In this document: positions 1 to 10,583 of the stretch, in pieces
How positions within the stretch are numbered: the stretch's first letter is position 1
Layout: each line of letters starts with the position of its first letter
NCBI GenBank assembly: GCA_963920765.1
Contig: OY987246.1
Span: 6,450,501 to 6,514,500, forward strand
Source of the DNA: Ulota crispa
Taxonomy: Eukaryota; Streptophyta; Bryopsida; Orthotrichales; Orthotrichaceae
Length of the DNA: 64,000 bases
Reading direction: 5' to 3'
Program-made: the position numbers and the translations under genes
The notes under the pieces: model-generated
The model's input: the letters and a program-made list of their open reading frames with translations, nothing else
What the model was told of the DNA's origin: nothing
The model's database searches: none

Positions 1-843
1 AACAAACACTTCATTTGTATTATTTTTCTTAGTTCTAGTGGTTGCAGTTTTGGAGGTGCTTTCCCACCCATGCTTTTGGTACACTAACCAAATGCTTTTC
101 TAACTAATGATTAAAAATAGGTATTGATGAAAAGTAAAAGTTGACCATATGCAAGCACCTAACTTTAATCAAGCTCATAATACATGCTTTGGACAAAAGG
201 GGAGTAGGGCTGTGACCTTATCCAATTGTTGTTGTTACAAAGGTTGACATTAACCATGCACCAATGTAGTAGAATGTGGTACACTCACCGTGAGTGGAAG
301 AAATCCCAAAGCAAACTCAATCAAGCTCTTTGGGTTGAAGTAAAACACGTAGACACCATATTAGGTAAATTGCAAAAAACAGCATATTCTGGGACTTTCA
401 CTATTTCTTTCATTATCTATAATTTAGCATATTACCAAAAAAACAAGCGTGCACTTTCTTGTACAGATAGTGAAGTCCCAATGATTACCCCAAGAATTTC
501 AAATAATTACAACTTTGAGGTACAGATATGCCTGCATTTATTGTATTGTATGTAAGATTAAGATGGAATACAAAATGGTCCCTCCCCTTTTCCCAATTTA
601 CCTAATATGGCCTTACCTACAGTTATCTCTATAATTGAGTTTGTGCGCGGACTTCAATGCGTGGCAGAAATCCGAGAATTGAGTACTTGCAGGAAGGCAG
701 GAATCCGGGTTGTACCGATGCATGGAAGTTTGCAATTTTCCAAACTTGAAAATTGAGGTAGAAAATGGAGTGAGCATGTCCTACTAATTCATTGTTTCAG
801 AACTTTTGTTTGGCATTATTTATTTATTTATTTATTTATTTGT

Positions 844-898
<55 letters not shown>

Positions 899-1879
899 TA
901 TATATATGCTTTACCAACTCCACCAAATGTCTTTAATCTTTGCCAATTTTGCTAACTCATGGAGGTTCACCACTTGTGAGGATGTGATCAGAGCAAAAAA
1001 ATTGGCAAAATGGAGATAATTCTTGCCATTCTGACATATTTATATCAATATGCATTGGTCTCTCCATTTATTAACAAATAGAGTGTGAACAACAAAGACT
1101 TGGCGGTTCCAAAAAAAATGCATTGATTTTTAGTAGTAGCCTCTAGAAATTTGATAATGCTATGTGTGAATTATTGAAATGGAAAAATTTGAACTATACA
1201 GCATGTAGTTACCCAAATTCAAGAAAGTCAAGATACATAGATCCAATGTTGATTAAGTATATTGGTTCAGTTTTGAGGTGGTGTATACAAAGTACTCCAT
1301 AATTTGTTCACTTTTCATGAATGATCAAGTTAATCATAATTTGATTTAGCATGTTGTTATAAAATGTCTCATGCATCATGAGGGTACAAAAATTCTCCTG
1401 CACATGCTCTTGTTACTGAAAAAGGATTGGCGGAAGAAGTTGGGTAGGAAACTTAAACAATGTTTAAGAATAAAACAAAAACATAATCAAAGATATTGAG
1501 ATCGAGGGATTGCATTGACCGTTCTAGAATGTTGATGTGTTGTTTCAATAACCATTTTTGAATAATCTTTGCTACACGTACAAGAGATAATCCACACTAA
1601 AAATAACATGCATCCAAACCCAAGTACAAATCCCTATTTTAGAATGCAACATAGTGCTGAGCATTTGTAGGTCTAGTCTACTTTCTGTGAACTACTTACA
1701 CCTCTTCTTGTCATGCAAGGCCATGATATGCAAACCCTTCACCACATTTCACTATTTGCATCATAGCACAATCAATGAGGAAGCTCATTTTATCAATTAC
1801 GTTTAACCAAGTCTTCTTTTCAACAGTGATTTCTTTTTTGTCTCTTCCCTAACTATTACCATCTTCCAATCCTCTACAA
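1..1879. other. intergenic AT-rich DNA, no gene seen
   Basis: No open reading frame here resembles a known protein. Apart from the TTTA microsatellite at 816-908, I see no terminal repeats that delimit an element. The stretch is probably degraded repeat DNA. Confidence 0.6.
816..908. repeat. (TTTA)n microsatellite ending in a TA run
   Basis: About twenty near-perfect TTTA units with one G interruption, followed by a short TATATA stretch. The short open reading frame across it encodes only a repeated Tyr-Leu-Phe-Ile peptide and is an artefact of the repeat. Confidence 0.95.
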
Positions 1880-2262
1880 AGGTAGGCGCACCCATAAGCG
1901 TGGAAATAAGGGTTTTGGAGTAGGTAAAACAATTGACTAACTTTGAAAAAAATCCTGTAAGTTAGGAAGTGGAAACTAAAAATATTGGCATCAATTTCAA
2001 GGTTCCACCTGCAAGCACTTGTTTACAAAGATTTTTCAAAGTCCAAAATCACTGAAATTGTAGGAACCATGTGTAAGAGATGCTAAAAACAAGGCTAATT
2101 GGTTCTTAAATAGTGAGATGGGTACTCAAAACCGTCATGGAATCACCCACAACCATCACTTCATCACTTTCTCACCCATAACCATTTGATTTTGTATTTA
2201 GTAGTCCCTAATTATGCTAGGTGACGCCCATGGGGACACGGCCCTTATGGGTGTTGCTACCT
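1880..2262. mobile_element. family C MITE (AGGTAG terminus), copy C3
   Basis: The left end AGGTAGGCGCACCCATAAGC is mirrored at the right end (…TTATGGGTGTTGCTACCT). The interior is the reverse complement of the element at 14366-14738, which fixes both boundaries. The flanking dinucleotide is AA on both sides where other copies have TA. Length is 383 bp and there is no coding capacity. Confidence 0.8.
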
Positions 2263-3649
2263 AATTCTGTTTTTGTGAATTGGAGCAAAATATTATCTTT
2301 CTGATGTGTTCTCATGTGATAAACAAGGTGTTGGCATCTTCTCACTAATCACCAATCCAACATTTCCTAAAAACGATTGCAACATATTATTAGAAAATTC
2401 TACTTTCCTATCCACTTTCAAAAAAAAATCTTGTCTCAATTGTTAATTCCAATCCTTTAATAGTGACTAAATGTAATATATGTTTTTTTGTAAAGCCGTC
2501 GAATGCTACTGTGATATGTTTTTTCCTTACTATGTTTAATGCACATTGTAAGGAACCAAGAGATTTTGCAACCTCTGATGTGTTATTACCTTTTACAAAC
2601 GGAGCTAACATAATCTACTTCTCTTTCTCTCGACACTGTCACTATCATGCTATTTCTACCTCCAAACTTCACCAAAAATCTTACAAAATAATAGATTGGA
2701 GAATCCACAAAAAAAGCACAACAAATGTAAAACTGCTATTTTTTTTTCATCAAATGCTGCTCAAATCCTGCTCTAAGAAAAATTGAGTCTACAATGGTGC
2801 ACTTGATTCTCAACTTCTAAGCTTACTCCAGAATCTAAACATTGTTGGTAAATTTTTACTAATGGGTGTAAGTCTACACTTCATTGGACTTTGCGCATAA
2901 TGAACTTGATTACTCTTCCTTCATTGGTGCCTTCCGAAACCAACACACAAGGATTGATTCATTTGTTGAAGTCGAATAGCTGAAAACCAAATGGTGTTAA
3001 TTAACACCTCTACGAGCATCTCCACCACAACATTGTCCCTCTTTTTTGCAATCTCGTATAAAATTCCTCATAAAAACCTATTCACACTTTATCCTGTGTT
3101 TCAATTTTGCATGCCTTACCTCAATACAAGATCCCAACCTTGGGTATATTGTAAAGGACAAAAAGAACACCAAAACAAGCTTTGAGTGTTTGAAACAAAA
3201 AAAAGGAATTGAACATGAAGTTAGGTTTTTGTTTTATTGCTCAGCCTTAGCCCAAATTTTGAGCAAAGTTCCACCTTCCTAGTATCATTTTTTTAAAAAG
3301 TGTTGCCTTATAGACATTTCTAAGTGAGTTGGACTGGAGTCCTCAAATATATTGTAAATTGTCAAATTCCAAATTTTGAGCTTTCATCAACTTACATTTT
3401 GAAAATTTTATGGAACTCAAAGACCTAATGTGAACCGTCCTTAAGATTGTATTCAACCCATTTGGGATTGTTATACAAGCTCACAAGGTTTCTTCTGAAA
3501 GGATGGTCCTTCATCCTAAACAAATTATTACCAATGGTTTTCTTACATAGTGGTGGACAATATTGCAAGCAAATATACAAAAGGTTGGTCTTTTCCCTAC
3601 AAGATCATAAAACCTAGTGCTCAGCTATGTCACTTGCCAAAAGATTCTA
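2263..3649. other. intergenic, no gene seen
   Basis: AT-rich DNA with only short open reading frames that match nothing I recognise. A GAGCATCTCCACCA motif near 3014 resembles the end of the Tourist-like elements seen at 57.7 and 58.8 kb, but no partner end was found. Confidence 0.5.
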
Positions 3650-3976
3650 AAGTAGGAGATTCTAAAAGCATGTAGGCTCTAAAATGGTGCACCTCTTCAA
3701 ATGTACTATGTTTGCACATGTTGTTTTTCATAACCCTTCAACAATGTATAAGCAAAGTACATTCAATGAGGTGGACGGTTTTAGATCCCTATGCTACTTC
3801 AACTTCAAATTTTCATACCTAATTTCACAAAGCTCCAAAAATTATGAAACAGCTTGGATTAGATGTCAATTCCTCTTGTCTTTCAAGGATAATTTATTGA
3901 AAAATATTTCAAGAAGCTTCACCTCCCTAAAGTTCAATTTCAGCCCTTGGATGCTTCATTCATGAACCTTCTACCT
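3650..3976. mobile_element. family B MITE, copy B2 (inverted)
   Basis: The right end GAACCTTCTACCT followed by TA matches the family B terminus in reverse. The interior (…CAATTTCAGCCCTTGGATG…) is the reverse complement of the element at 40489-41366. The left end is degraded (AAGTAGGAGATTC), preceded by TA. Length is 327 bp. Short peptides encoded across it are not genes. Confidence 0.75.
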
Positions 3977-4016
3977 TACTACATACGTGAAAGCTCTACC
4001 AAAAAAAATGTACATG

Positions 4017-4134
4017 CACTACAACAAAATGGGTATTTTATGACAATGAGTTATGATTGTTGTGAGTCGTTTACAATTTTGAATGACTCACAATAGTCGT
4101 AACTCATAGTCATAATATCCATTTTGTTGTAGTG
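4017..4134. mobile_element. 118-bp CACTA-type miniature element
   Basis: It begins CACTACAACAAAATGG and ends with the reverse complement, CCATTTTGTTGTAGTG, and is flanked on both sides by ATG (4014-4016 and 4135-4137), a 3-bp target-site duplication. Both the CACTA terminus and the 3-bp duplication are diagnostic of the En/Spm superfamily. Almost the entire element is one imperfect hairpin with a loop of about 16 nt, so nothing remains but the ends. Confidence 0.9.
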
Positions 4135-4529
4135 ATGTGTTATACTCAGTAACTTTTGTGAACAGCGCTCTCCACCAAAATCCACATAATCTACGTTTAC
4201 AAAGTTCTTAAAACTAATGTTGTTCACACTATTGTGCAATGTTTTCTTCTTTCCATTTAATCTGGGCAATATAGAAGGGATTCCTTTTTTAGAATGATAA
4301 ATCTATCTACATCCATGAACGCAGAAACCATATGCAAAATACAAATGAAAACTCATTTACTTGTCAAAAATAGCCTACACTCATCCAAAAGAGCAACATC
4401 CGATCTTGAAATTGTTGAGCACTTCAATGATTTTATCCACTAAAAAGTGAAAGAATATGTTCATAAATATTCTCTTAAAACCAGTTCTATTGCTTTTGAG
4501 CAAAAAAATTGCCCTGAGCAAAACCTAGA

Positions 4530-4880
4530 TACCATACACGTACACCAACCAAGTTGTAAAGAAACTGGTGGTAGACTAGTGCAAGATTTTGAACAGTGCA
4601 AGATTCCTTCACACTAATTTGGGTGAATTTTGCCTTAGTAATATGAAAATGTAGCATGTTGCTTGTCCTTATTTCAAAGTAGGATTCTAGTCACAAATAT
4701 TCATATCCCCTTTAACAAGTTGGTGACAAAGGTCTAGTAATGTGGCATCCTTCACACACACTCTAATTGAGTTGCAGGCTAGCAAAATCTCCATAGAATT
4801 TTGGTCATTGGAATCACACTATTTGAAGTAGTATTTAAATATTGTACCTCACAATATATGAAATAACTTGAATTGTTGTA
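4530..4880 (-). repeat. dispersed repeat G, degenerate copy
   Basis: In reverse complement this stretch resembles 11220-11515 and 27955-28250. Shared blocks include text like GTGACTCAA, TGCCATATTTTCAT and CTCAAATTAGTGTGAAGGA. Boundaries and class are unknown, and identity is visibly low. Confidence 0.5.
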
Positions 4881-5126
4881 GATTTATTTATTTAAGCCCT
4901 TTGCAAGTTCACTTATTTCTTTTTATACTAAGGCAAGGCCCAATAATTGAAACGATATTTGTAGGTCTATCATAAATCCAAACGCAAGGATTTTTCTACT
5001 GATTTCCCACTGATTAAGCAATATGCATCCTAAAGTACATCTGAAATTGGATAGATTCATCTATGTGTGCAAATGCATCCATAAGTTCATCTGATATTTG
5101 GACTTTTTACGAACAAAGTTCTTTTT

Positions 5127-6195
5127 CTTGGCAGAAATTCGCCTAAAACTTATCTCAATATGTGATTTGTTACCATAACACTGGGAAAATTGGGTAAAAG
5201 AATGGATGAAACTCCTAAATCCTTCCCCAAGCAATCACCTTGTGTGTCAAATTTTGGATGAAGGTTACTCATATTATTAGATTTTGTGAATGAACATGCA
5301 CACATCATTGATTCTATCCAATTCTACCCAATTTTTACTTGCTTGCATTATTGGGTGCCTGTGGCTGTACCAACAAAACCGAAACAAAAAAAGAACCCTG
5401 CCTTTTACCTAACTTTTTGCACACTTGATGTTTCTTTGAGAGAAATTTGACAATCACATTCATTTTTTCACTCAAGTGTATTAATGTTAAGGTAGTAGGT
5501 CTCAAAAATGAGATAAGGAACGAAAGAAAATTCGGTGGTCAACTCTATCCACACAATGTCCACAGATATGGCGAAATTTAGAAAAACTCCTGCTAGATAA
5601 GTTTATTGAGTACTGCCAGAGCATTAAATTTGAATTTTCATAGATCTTTACCTGAGTTCCGAGCAGCATTTTTTTTCTTGACAAATTTTAGCCCAAATCT
5701 TACCTTGGAAATCCTTGTGGCTACCACTACACTAAGAAATTTGGCTCAAAAAGTGGTTGAAATTGCTAGATGTTGTTTTGAGCAAACATACAATTTGTCA
5801 GCTTTTGAATGAAAATAGCTTATATTAGTAAACTTATTGGATGAATATGCACACATCATTCATTCTTTCCAATGTTAACCAATTTTTCCTTACCTGCGCA
5901 CATTTTGGGGTGCAAGTAGGGAAAATTTTATTGGCAAAAATTTGACTAATTCTTACCTCAAATATGGCTTGACAACCATAACACTAGAGAAATGAGGTGA
6001 AAATTTGGATGAAGTAGCCAAATCCCTCCCCAAGTACGCACCAGGTTCACCATATTTTGGATGAAAGGTATTAATATTGGTATAATTCATGGATGAACGT
6101 GCATAGGTTGGTGGTTCTGTCCATTTCTATCCAATCTTTCCTTACTTGCTTGCAATGTGGGGTGCGTATTGCTCTACCAACAAAGATACAAAAAA
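5127..6195 (+). repeat. three direct copies of a ~270-bp unit
   Basis: Units at roughly 5127-5395, 5668-5928 and 5930-6195 share, in order, 'CCATAACACT', 'CCTTCCCCAAG'-like, 'TTTTGGATGAA', 'CACACATCATTCATTCT' and 'CTTGCTTGCA' blocks. The second copy is the most diverged and is separated from the first by about 270 bp. No protein is encoded. This could be an old tandem array or part of a larger decayed element. Confidence 0.65.
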
Positions 6196-6199
6196 TAAA

Positions 6200-6630
6200 G
6201 GGGAAATTACAAATAGGGGCACTAAAATGAAATATAGTACAAATAGGAACATAGTTTCAAAATTATTACAAATAAGGGCACGATTTCAAAGTAACTTATA
6301 ATTTTCATAAAATTTTGGTTTGGACATCTCATTATATGTTAGCTAGCTTCCAAAAAACTTAGAGGCCTCTCAAATCAAGCCTAAATAAGGAAATATTAGT
6401 AAAGGAGACAACAATTGTAAGCACCCCTTTACTAAAATTTCCTTATATAGGCTTGATTTGAGAGACCTCTAAGTTTTTGGAAGTTAGCTAATATTCAATG
6501 TGATATCCAAATTAAAATTATATGAAATTTACAAATTACTTTGAAATCGTGCCCTTATTTGTAATAATTTTGAAACTATGTCCCTATCTATAATATGTTT
6601 CATTTTTGTGCCCCTACTTGTATTTTCCTC
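6200..6630. mobile_element. Mutator-like foldback MITE, copy E1
   Basis: It starts GGGGAAATTACAAATAGGGG and ends with a matching inverted copy (…CCCCTACTTGTATTTTCCTC). The two halves are complementary almost to the centre (AAACTTAGAGGCCTCTCAAA / TTTGAGAGACCTCTAAGTTT). AAAATAAA flanks both sides. Two further copies (28712-29140, 40790-41347) have clear 9-bp duplications, which assigns the family to Mutator-like elements. Length is 431 bp. Confidence 0.85.
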
Positions 6631-6659
6631 AAAATAAACCCTTTATGCGAGTCGCTCTA

Positions 6660-6945
6660 AGGTAGGATCACCCATAAGCGTTAGTGTCCCCATAACCGTC
6701 ACCTTTAGAATCTTGGAAAATTTGTAGAAATGAATAGATGTAATTACAAGGATGTAGAGCATGTGAACATGAAACCTTAGTGTTGGTTATGGGTGCAGTG
6801 GCAGTTTGCTCTTTAACCCTTAAACCTTAAGGAGGACGTTTTTTGTCCTCCAGCTCCAAAAAAAGATTATGTGCTACTAGAAAAAGCTGGTTTTCATTTG
6901 CTTCTTTTTCAGAAGTGATTGTAAACACCTGATCCATCATAGAAT

Positions 6946-6979
<34 letters not shown>

Positions 6980-7370
6980 CACTAGATGCACTCATATTTT
7001 TAGGTAACCCAAATTGTGAGAAGATTTAGAAACACAGTGTTAGGTTCCAAGATGCCCTTCTTGCAATTTTCATGAGGGCATCATGCACTGTTGACTATTG
7101 CAACTTCAAGAAACAATCTGATAGGATGGGCACTTGCTTCTATTGTAGAGATACAGTAAAGAGAACTGTAGCCGGGCTGGTCACAGTGACCAGCCCGGCG
7201 TTTAAGGGTTAAAAATTCACAACTTATTCTCACAGTATCCAAATAAGACATTCAAAAGCGCAAGCTTATTATTATTTTTGTTCTTGATAAGACCTTATAA
7301 TTTGCTAGCTGCTTATTAATAATCATCATGTTCAAAACCCTTAAACTGACGCTTATGGATGCTCCTACCT
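6660..7370. mobile_element. family C MITE, copy C1, interrupted
   Basis: Left end AGGTAGGATCACCCATAAGC, right end GCTTATGGATGCTCCTACCT, flanked by TA on both sides (6658-6659 and 7371-7372). The interior is the reverse complement of 26484-26716. The 711-bp length is explained by a TTAA-type element (6813-7212) inserted in its middle. Confidence 0.85.
6813..7212. mobile_element. TTAA element T1 (piggyBac-like), nested in C1
   Basis: TTAA on both sides. Left end CCCTTAAACCTTAAGGAGG, right end CCCGGCGTTTAAGGG, so the outer 9 bp (CCCTTAAAC) are perfect inverted repeats. Each end carries its own small hairpin: GGAGGAC/GTCCTCC on the left and GGGCTGGTC/GACCAGCCC on the right. A run of 29 A lies at about 6948-6976. 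The interior matches 59495-59869. No open reading frame of note. TTAA duplication plus CCC ends is the signature of the piggyBac superfamily. Confidence 0.8.
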
Positions 7371-8736
7371 TACCGCTTGACAAAACAAAAAAAACACTGG
7401 TTCTGAGCCAGTAAAGCTAATTATAAAAATCACGTTTGGAAAATGGGAATACTAATCCACATGTCCGAGAGATCTCAGATCACGTTGGTAACCACGTCAT
7501 CATATAAACATTAGCTGATTCCACGCGTATTTAGTCCTCCTTTCCCACCTGGAAACACCTCAAATACATTTCTTCGAATCTGTATGTGTGCTGGCAACCG
7601 TGTCCTGCTTCCAGCAAACAGTTGACTAAGGTAGAAGCAAGCACCTTATATGGACACTTTTTGTGAAATCAAATCAGGACGAAGGTGCACTGAGATTTTG
7701 AAATCAAATGTCAATTAGGAAATAGCACAAATGGGAAGAAAATTGTTCTCATATTTTTTGATATTTTATGAATAAAATATGAATTTTTGAAGACCAAGTC
7801 ATAGATACATCTAGTGTGGTCCCTAGACCCAAGGTAAATTGGTCATGAATCTTGGGAAAACAAACAAGGAGAAGATCAAATGAGTGAACATAAAAGTTTG
7901 AGAAGAAATCACTTTAATGCTTGAAAATGGTTGTCACAACTTGAATATAGAACAACACTTGTCACATTTAAGTGTAGCAAGGGTTTAATTTGCGTGCAAC
8001 TAGGTTTGCTTTGGGGGAATTCTAGGGGTCCNNNNNNNNNNNNNNNNNNNNNNNNNNNNNNNNNNNNNNNNNNNNNNNNNNNNNNNNNNNNNNNNNNNNN
8101 NNNNNNNNNNNNNNNNNNNNNNNNNNNNNNNNNNNNNNNNNNNNNNNNNNNNNNNNNNNNNNNNNNNNNNNNNNNNNNNNNNNNNNNNNNNNNNNNNNNN
8201 NNNNNNNNNNNNNNNNNNNNNNNNNNNNNNNACCAGCAGGGGCTGGTTCTTAGCATTGGAAACAACCAAACTTGCAACCCCTTGGAGAGCTCAAATTCTT
8301 CCTAATGAGGAAATAGGTCCAAAATTACCCACTAAGGTGATGAGTTTATACAAAGACCTGCCTAGGAATTTATTGTACTAAAAGGAACTAACCCCTTCAT
8401 TGCCCCTACCTGGATGAATGGCGTTGGAGGCTCAGTTTAGTGCTCATGAGATCATTCATGAACAATGGTCGGAAAACTCCGCTTTTCTACAAACTAGAGT
8501 AAAAGTAAGAATTTACTACCTATTTTGGCTTTGTTCAATTTTATCCTCATCCATAGTTGGAGACAAAAGTGAAGGTTTTTGAACCCGAACATAAATTCAA
8601 AGCTCCCAAATTCCCCAAATCCCTTCTTTATGTACACCCTAGGTGAAAAGCTCCATTTACTTTAACAAGGAAATAGTACATATCTGACTCTCTTTTATAG
8701 TTGTTTATTTTCACCCCATTTTTTCATGTAAGCTTA
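7371..8736. other. intergenic; contains 200-bp assembly gap
   Basis: No gene or delimited repeat is seen. Positions 8032-8231 are N. Open reading frames across the N run are meaningless because any content there is unknown. Confidence 0.7.
8032..8231. other. assembly gap (200 N)
   Basis: An exact run of 200 N. The round length suggests a placeholder, so the true distance is unknown. Confidence 0.99.
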
Positions 8737-9151
8737 GGGCATCCTCAATCCGGCTGGGCTAACGCACCCCTCCATTTGTACTGTAACAGTGAAGAACTGC
8801 AAACCTGTTTCAATGCATCTGGCAAGTGGCACGCAATTTTGGAGGGGACAGCAAAAACCTAGTCCATACCCATTACATTCAACATTCTTGGAGAGGCTTT
8901 CAAACTCATCTACATAATGCTGTAAGAGCAATGATGACTACTTTACAAGCCGAAATAGATTTGCAAGTTGGAAATAGAGATTGTGTTAGAAACATCTGAC
9001 AAAAGTCTGATAGAAACGATGTTTAGAGTCTCGCTACTTGTGTGCGCATTGGATCGGAGGAGCCAATATGCCGCCCGCTTTGGACAAGGCCACGCAATGA
9101 AGGTTGCTAATTGTTGTTAAGCGAGCCCAATGCCGGCTCTGGAGGATGCCC
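8737..9151. mobile_element. Tourist/Harbinger-like MITE
   Basis: Left end GGGCATCCTCAATCCGGC, right end GAGGATGCCC, with TTA on both sides (8734-8736 and 9152-9154). A 3-bp TTA duplication and GGGCATC-type termini fit the PIF/Harbinger (Tourist) group. The interior is GC-richer than its surroundings and non-coding. Length is 415 bp. Confidence 0.75.
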
Positions 9152-9282
9152 TTATAGAGAAATTTCAAATCAAAATTTGAATAAAAAATTTCCAAATTTG
9201 ACATGCAAGAGAATTGGGAAAGATGGAGTGGGACCTACGTTTACTCAAATAAACTATTTACCTCCGGATTGCTTTCAAGTTA

Positions 9283-9566
9283 AGGTAGTGTGCTCATACA
9301 ACGTTCATCTAAGGGCTGAAACTGAATTTTGGGGAGATGAAACTTTTTGAAATAATTTTTAGTAAATTTTCCTTGAAAGACAAGAGGAATTGGCATCTAT
9401 CCCAAGTGTTTTTATATTTTATGGAATTTTGTGGAATTAGCTATGAAATTTTGAAGTAGGAAGGTCATAGGTGCTCTAAAACTGCCCACCTCTCAAATAT
9501 TAGTCCCAAAAAGGGTGGGGGAGGTGAGCGAGATTAGAGCATGAACAAAATATGAGCAGACTACCT
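9283..9566. mobile_element. family B MITE, copy B3
   Basis: Left end AGGTAGTGTGCTCATAC, right end ATGAGCAGACTACCT, TA on both sides (9281-9282 and 9567-9568). The interior includes AAGGGCTGAAACTGAATTTT and CCTTGAAAGACAAGAGGAAT, shared with the copies at 10098 and 40489. Length is 284 bp. Confidence 0.8.
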
Positions 9567-9858
9567 TAGAGCGCTGCCAGTTTGACCTGCATGGCTGCAT
9601 ACCCCAAAAATACATTCAGTCCACAGTCCACAGTCCACCGTATCATCACGGTCCAGAATCACGCCAGTATATTCAAAATAACTACAGTAAATTAGGAGTT
9701 GAAAGGCTGACAGTCAAACTAAAATTTTATTATTGCCATAACTATCATTAAGTTAACTTAACCCTAAAACCAAAGTATCCAAAGTGTGCGATTGTGCATG
9801 AGTGCTCAATCAAACTTGGTGAACCCACGGGCACTCAACAAAATAGCTACACTAAATA

Positions 9859-10583
9859 AGGTAGAACCACCCATTCTCGATCATTTAAGCTCTTGTAAAA
9901 CAACACATTAGAGTAACAATGCAACACAAATTTTTTTGGTGGCCTCATACAAAATATTGAGACTCAAGTTTTTTCAAAAAATTTCACTCAAGACTAAATT
10001 ACATACAAATTTTGAAATGCATAAAGTGTTTGGAACCCATACACAATCACTAGACTCTCTTGATCCCAATCATAACCAAAACACTTCTTGCTCACTATGG
10101 TAGGAGGCTCATGAATGGACCATCTAAGGGCTGAAACTGAATTTTGGGGAGGTGAAACTTCTTGAACTATTTTTCAATAAATTTTCCTTGAAAGACAAGA
10201 AGAATTTACATCTAACCCAAGTTGTTTCATTTTTTTTGGAGCTTTGTGGAATTAGTTATAAATTTTTGAAGTAAAAAGGCCATAGGGATCTATAACGGTT
10301 CACCTTCTCAAATGTACACAGCTTGTACATTTTTGAAACCTATGAAAAACAACATGTACTTATGAGATACATTTGAGAAGGTGGACCGATTTTGAGCTTG
10401 AGCAGAATATGAGCCTCCTACCTTACTTCCTACTTTCTTTTGGCACACATGTCATGACCTTGTTCATCTTAATCTTGAAAAGGAAAAACATACGCATTCC
10501 AAGGCTTGGAAATAGGCATTAGAAACAGCACACCCTAGACTGGTTGGGTTTGGATCCCTAGTGGGGAATTGGTGGTTCTACCT
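9859..10583. mobile_element. family A MITE, copy A1, interrupted
   Basis: Left end AGGTAGAACCACCCATTCTC, right end GGTGGTTCTACCT, preceded by TA and followed by AA. The interior matches 54417-54847 and the reverse complement of 39945-40342. It is about 325 bp longer than those because a family B element sits at 10098-10423. Confidence 0.85.
10098..10423. mobile_element. family B MITE, copy B1, nested in A1
   Basis: Right end GAGCCTCCTACCT, left end TGGTAGGAGGCTCATGAATG. Comparison with the uninterrupted family A copies shows an empty site reading CTCACTACTTCC, so the insertion duplicated only TA. This is direct evidence for a 2-bp TA target-site duplication in this family. Confidence 0.88.

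Noticed and set aside
792-1019. 75-residue reading frame with repeated YLFI
   Set aside because: It is a translation of the TTTA microsatellite.
3010-3290. Possible Tourist-like element starting GAGCATCTCCACCA
   Set aside because: No matching inverted end or target duplication was found.
7909-8305. Three 90-124-residue reading frames on both strands
   Set aside because: Each runs through the 200-N gap and has no real sequence for most of its length.
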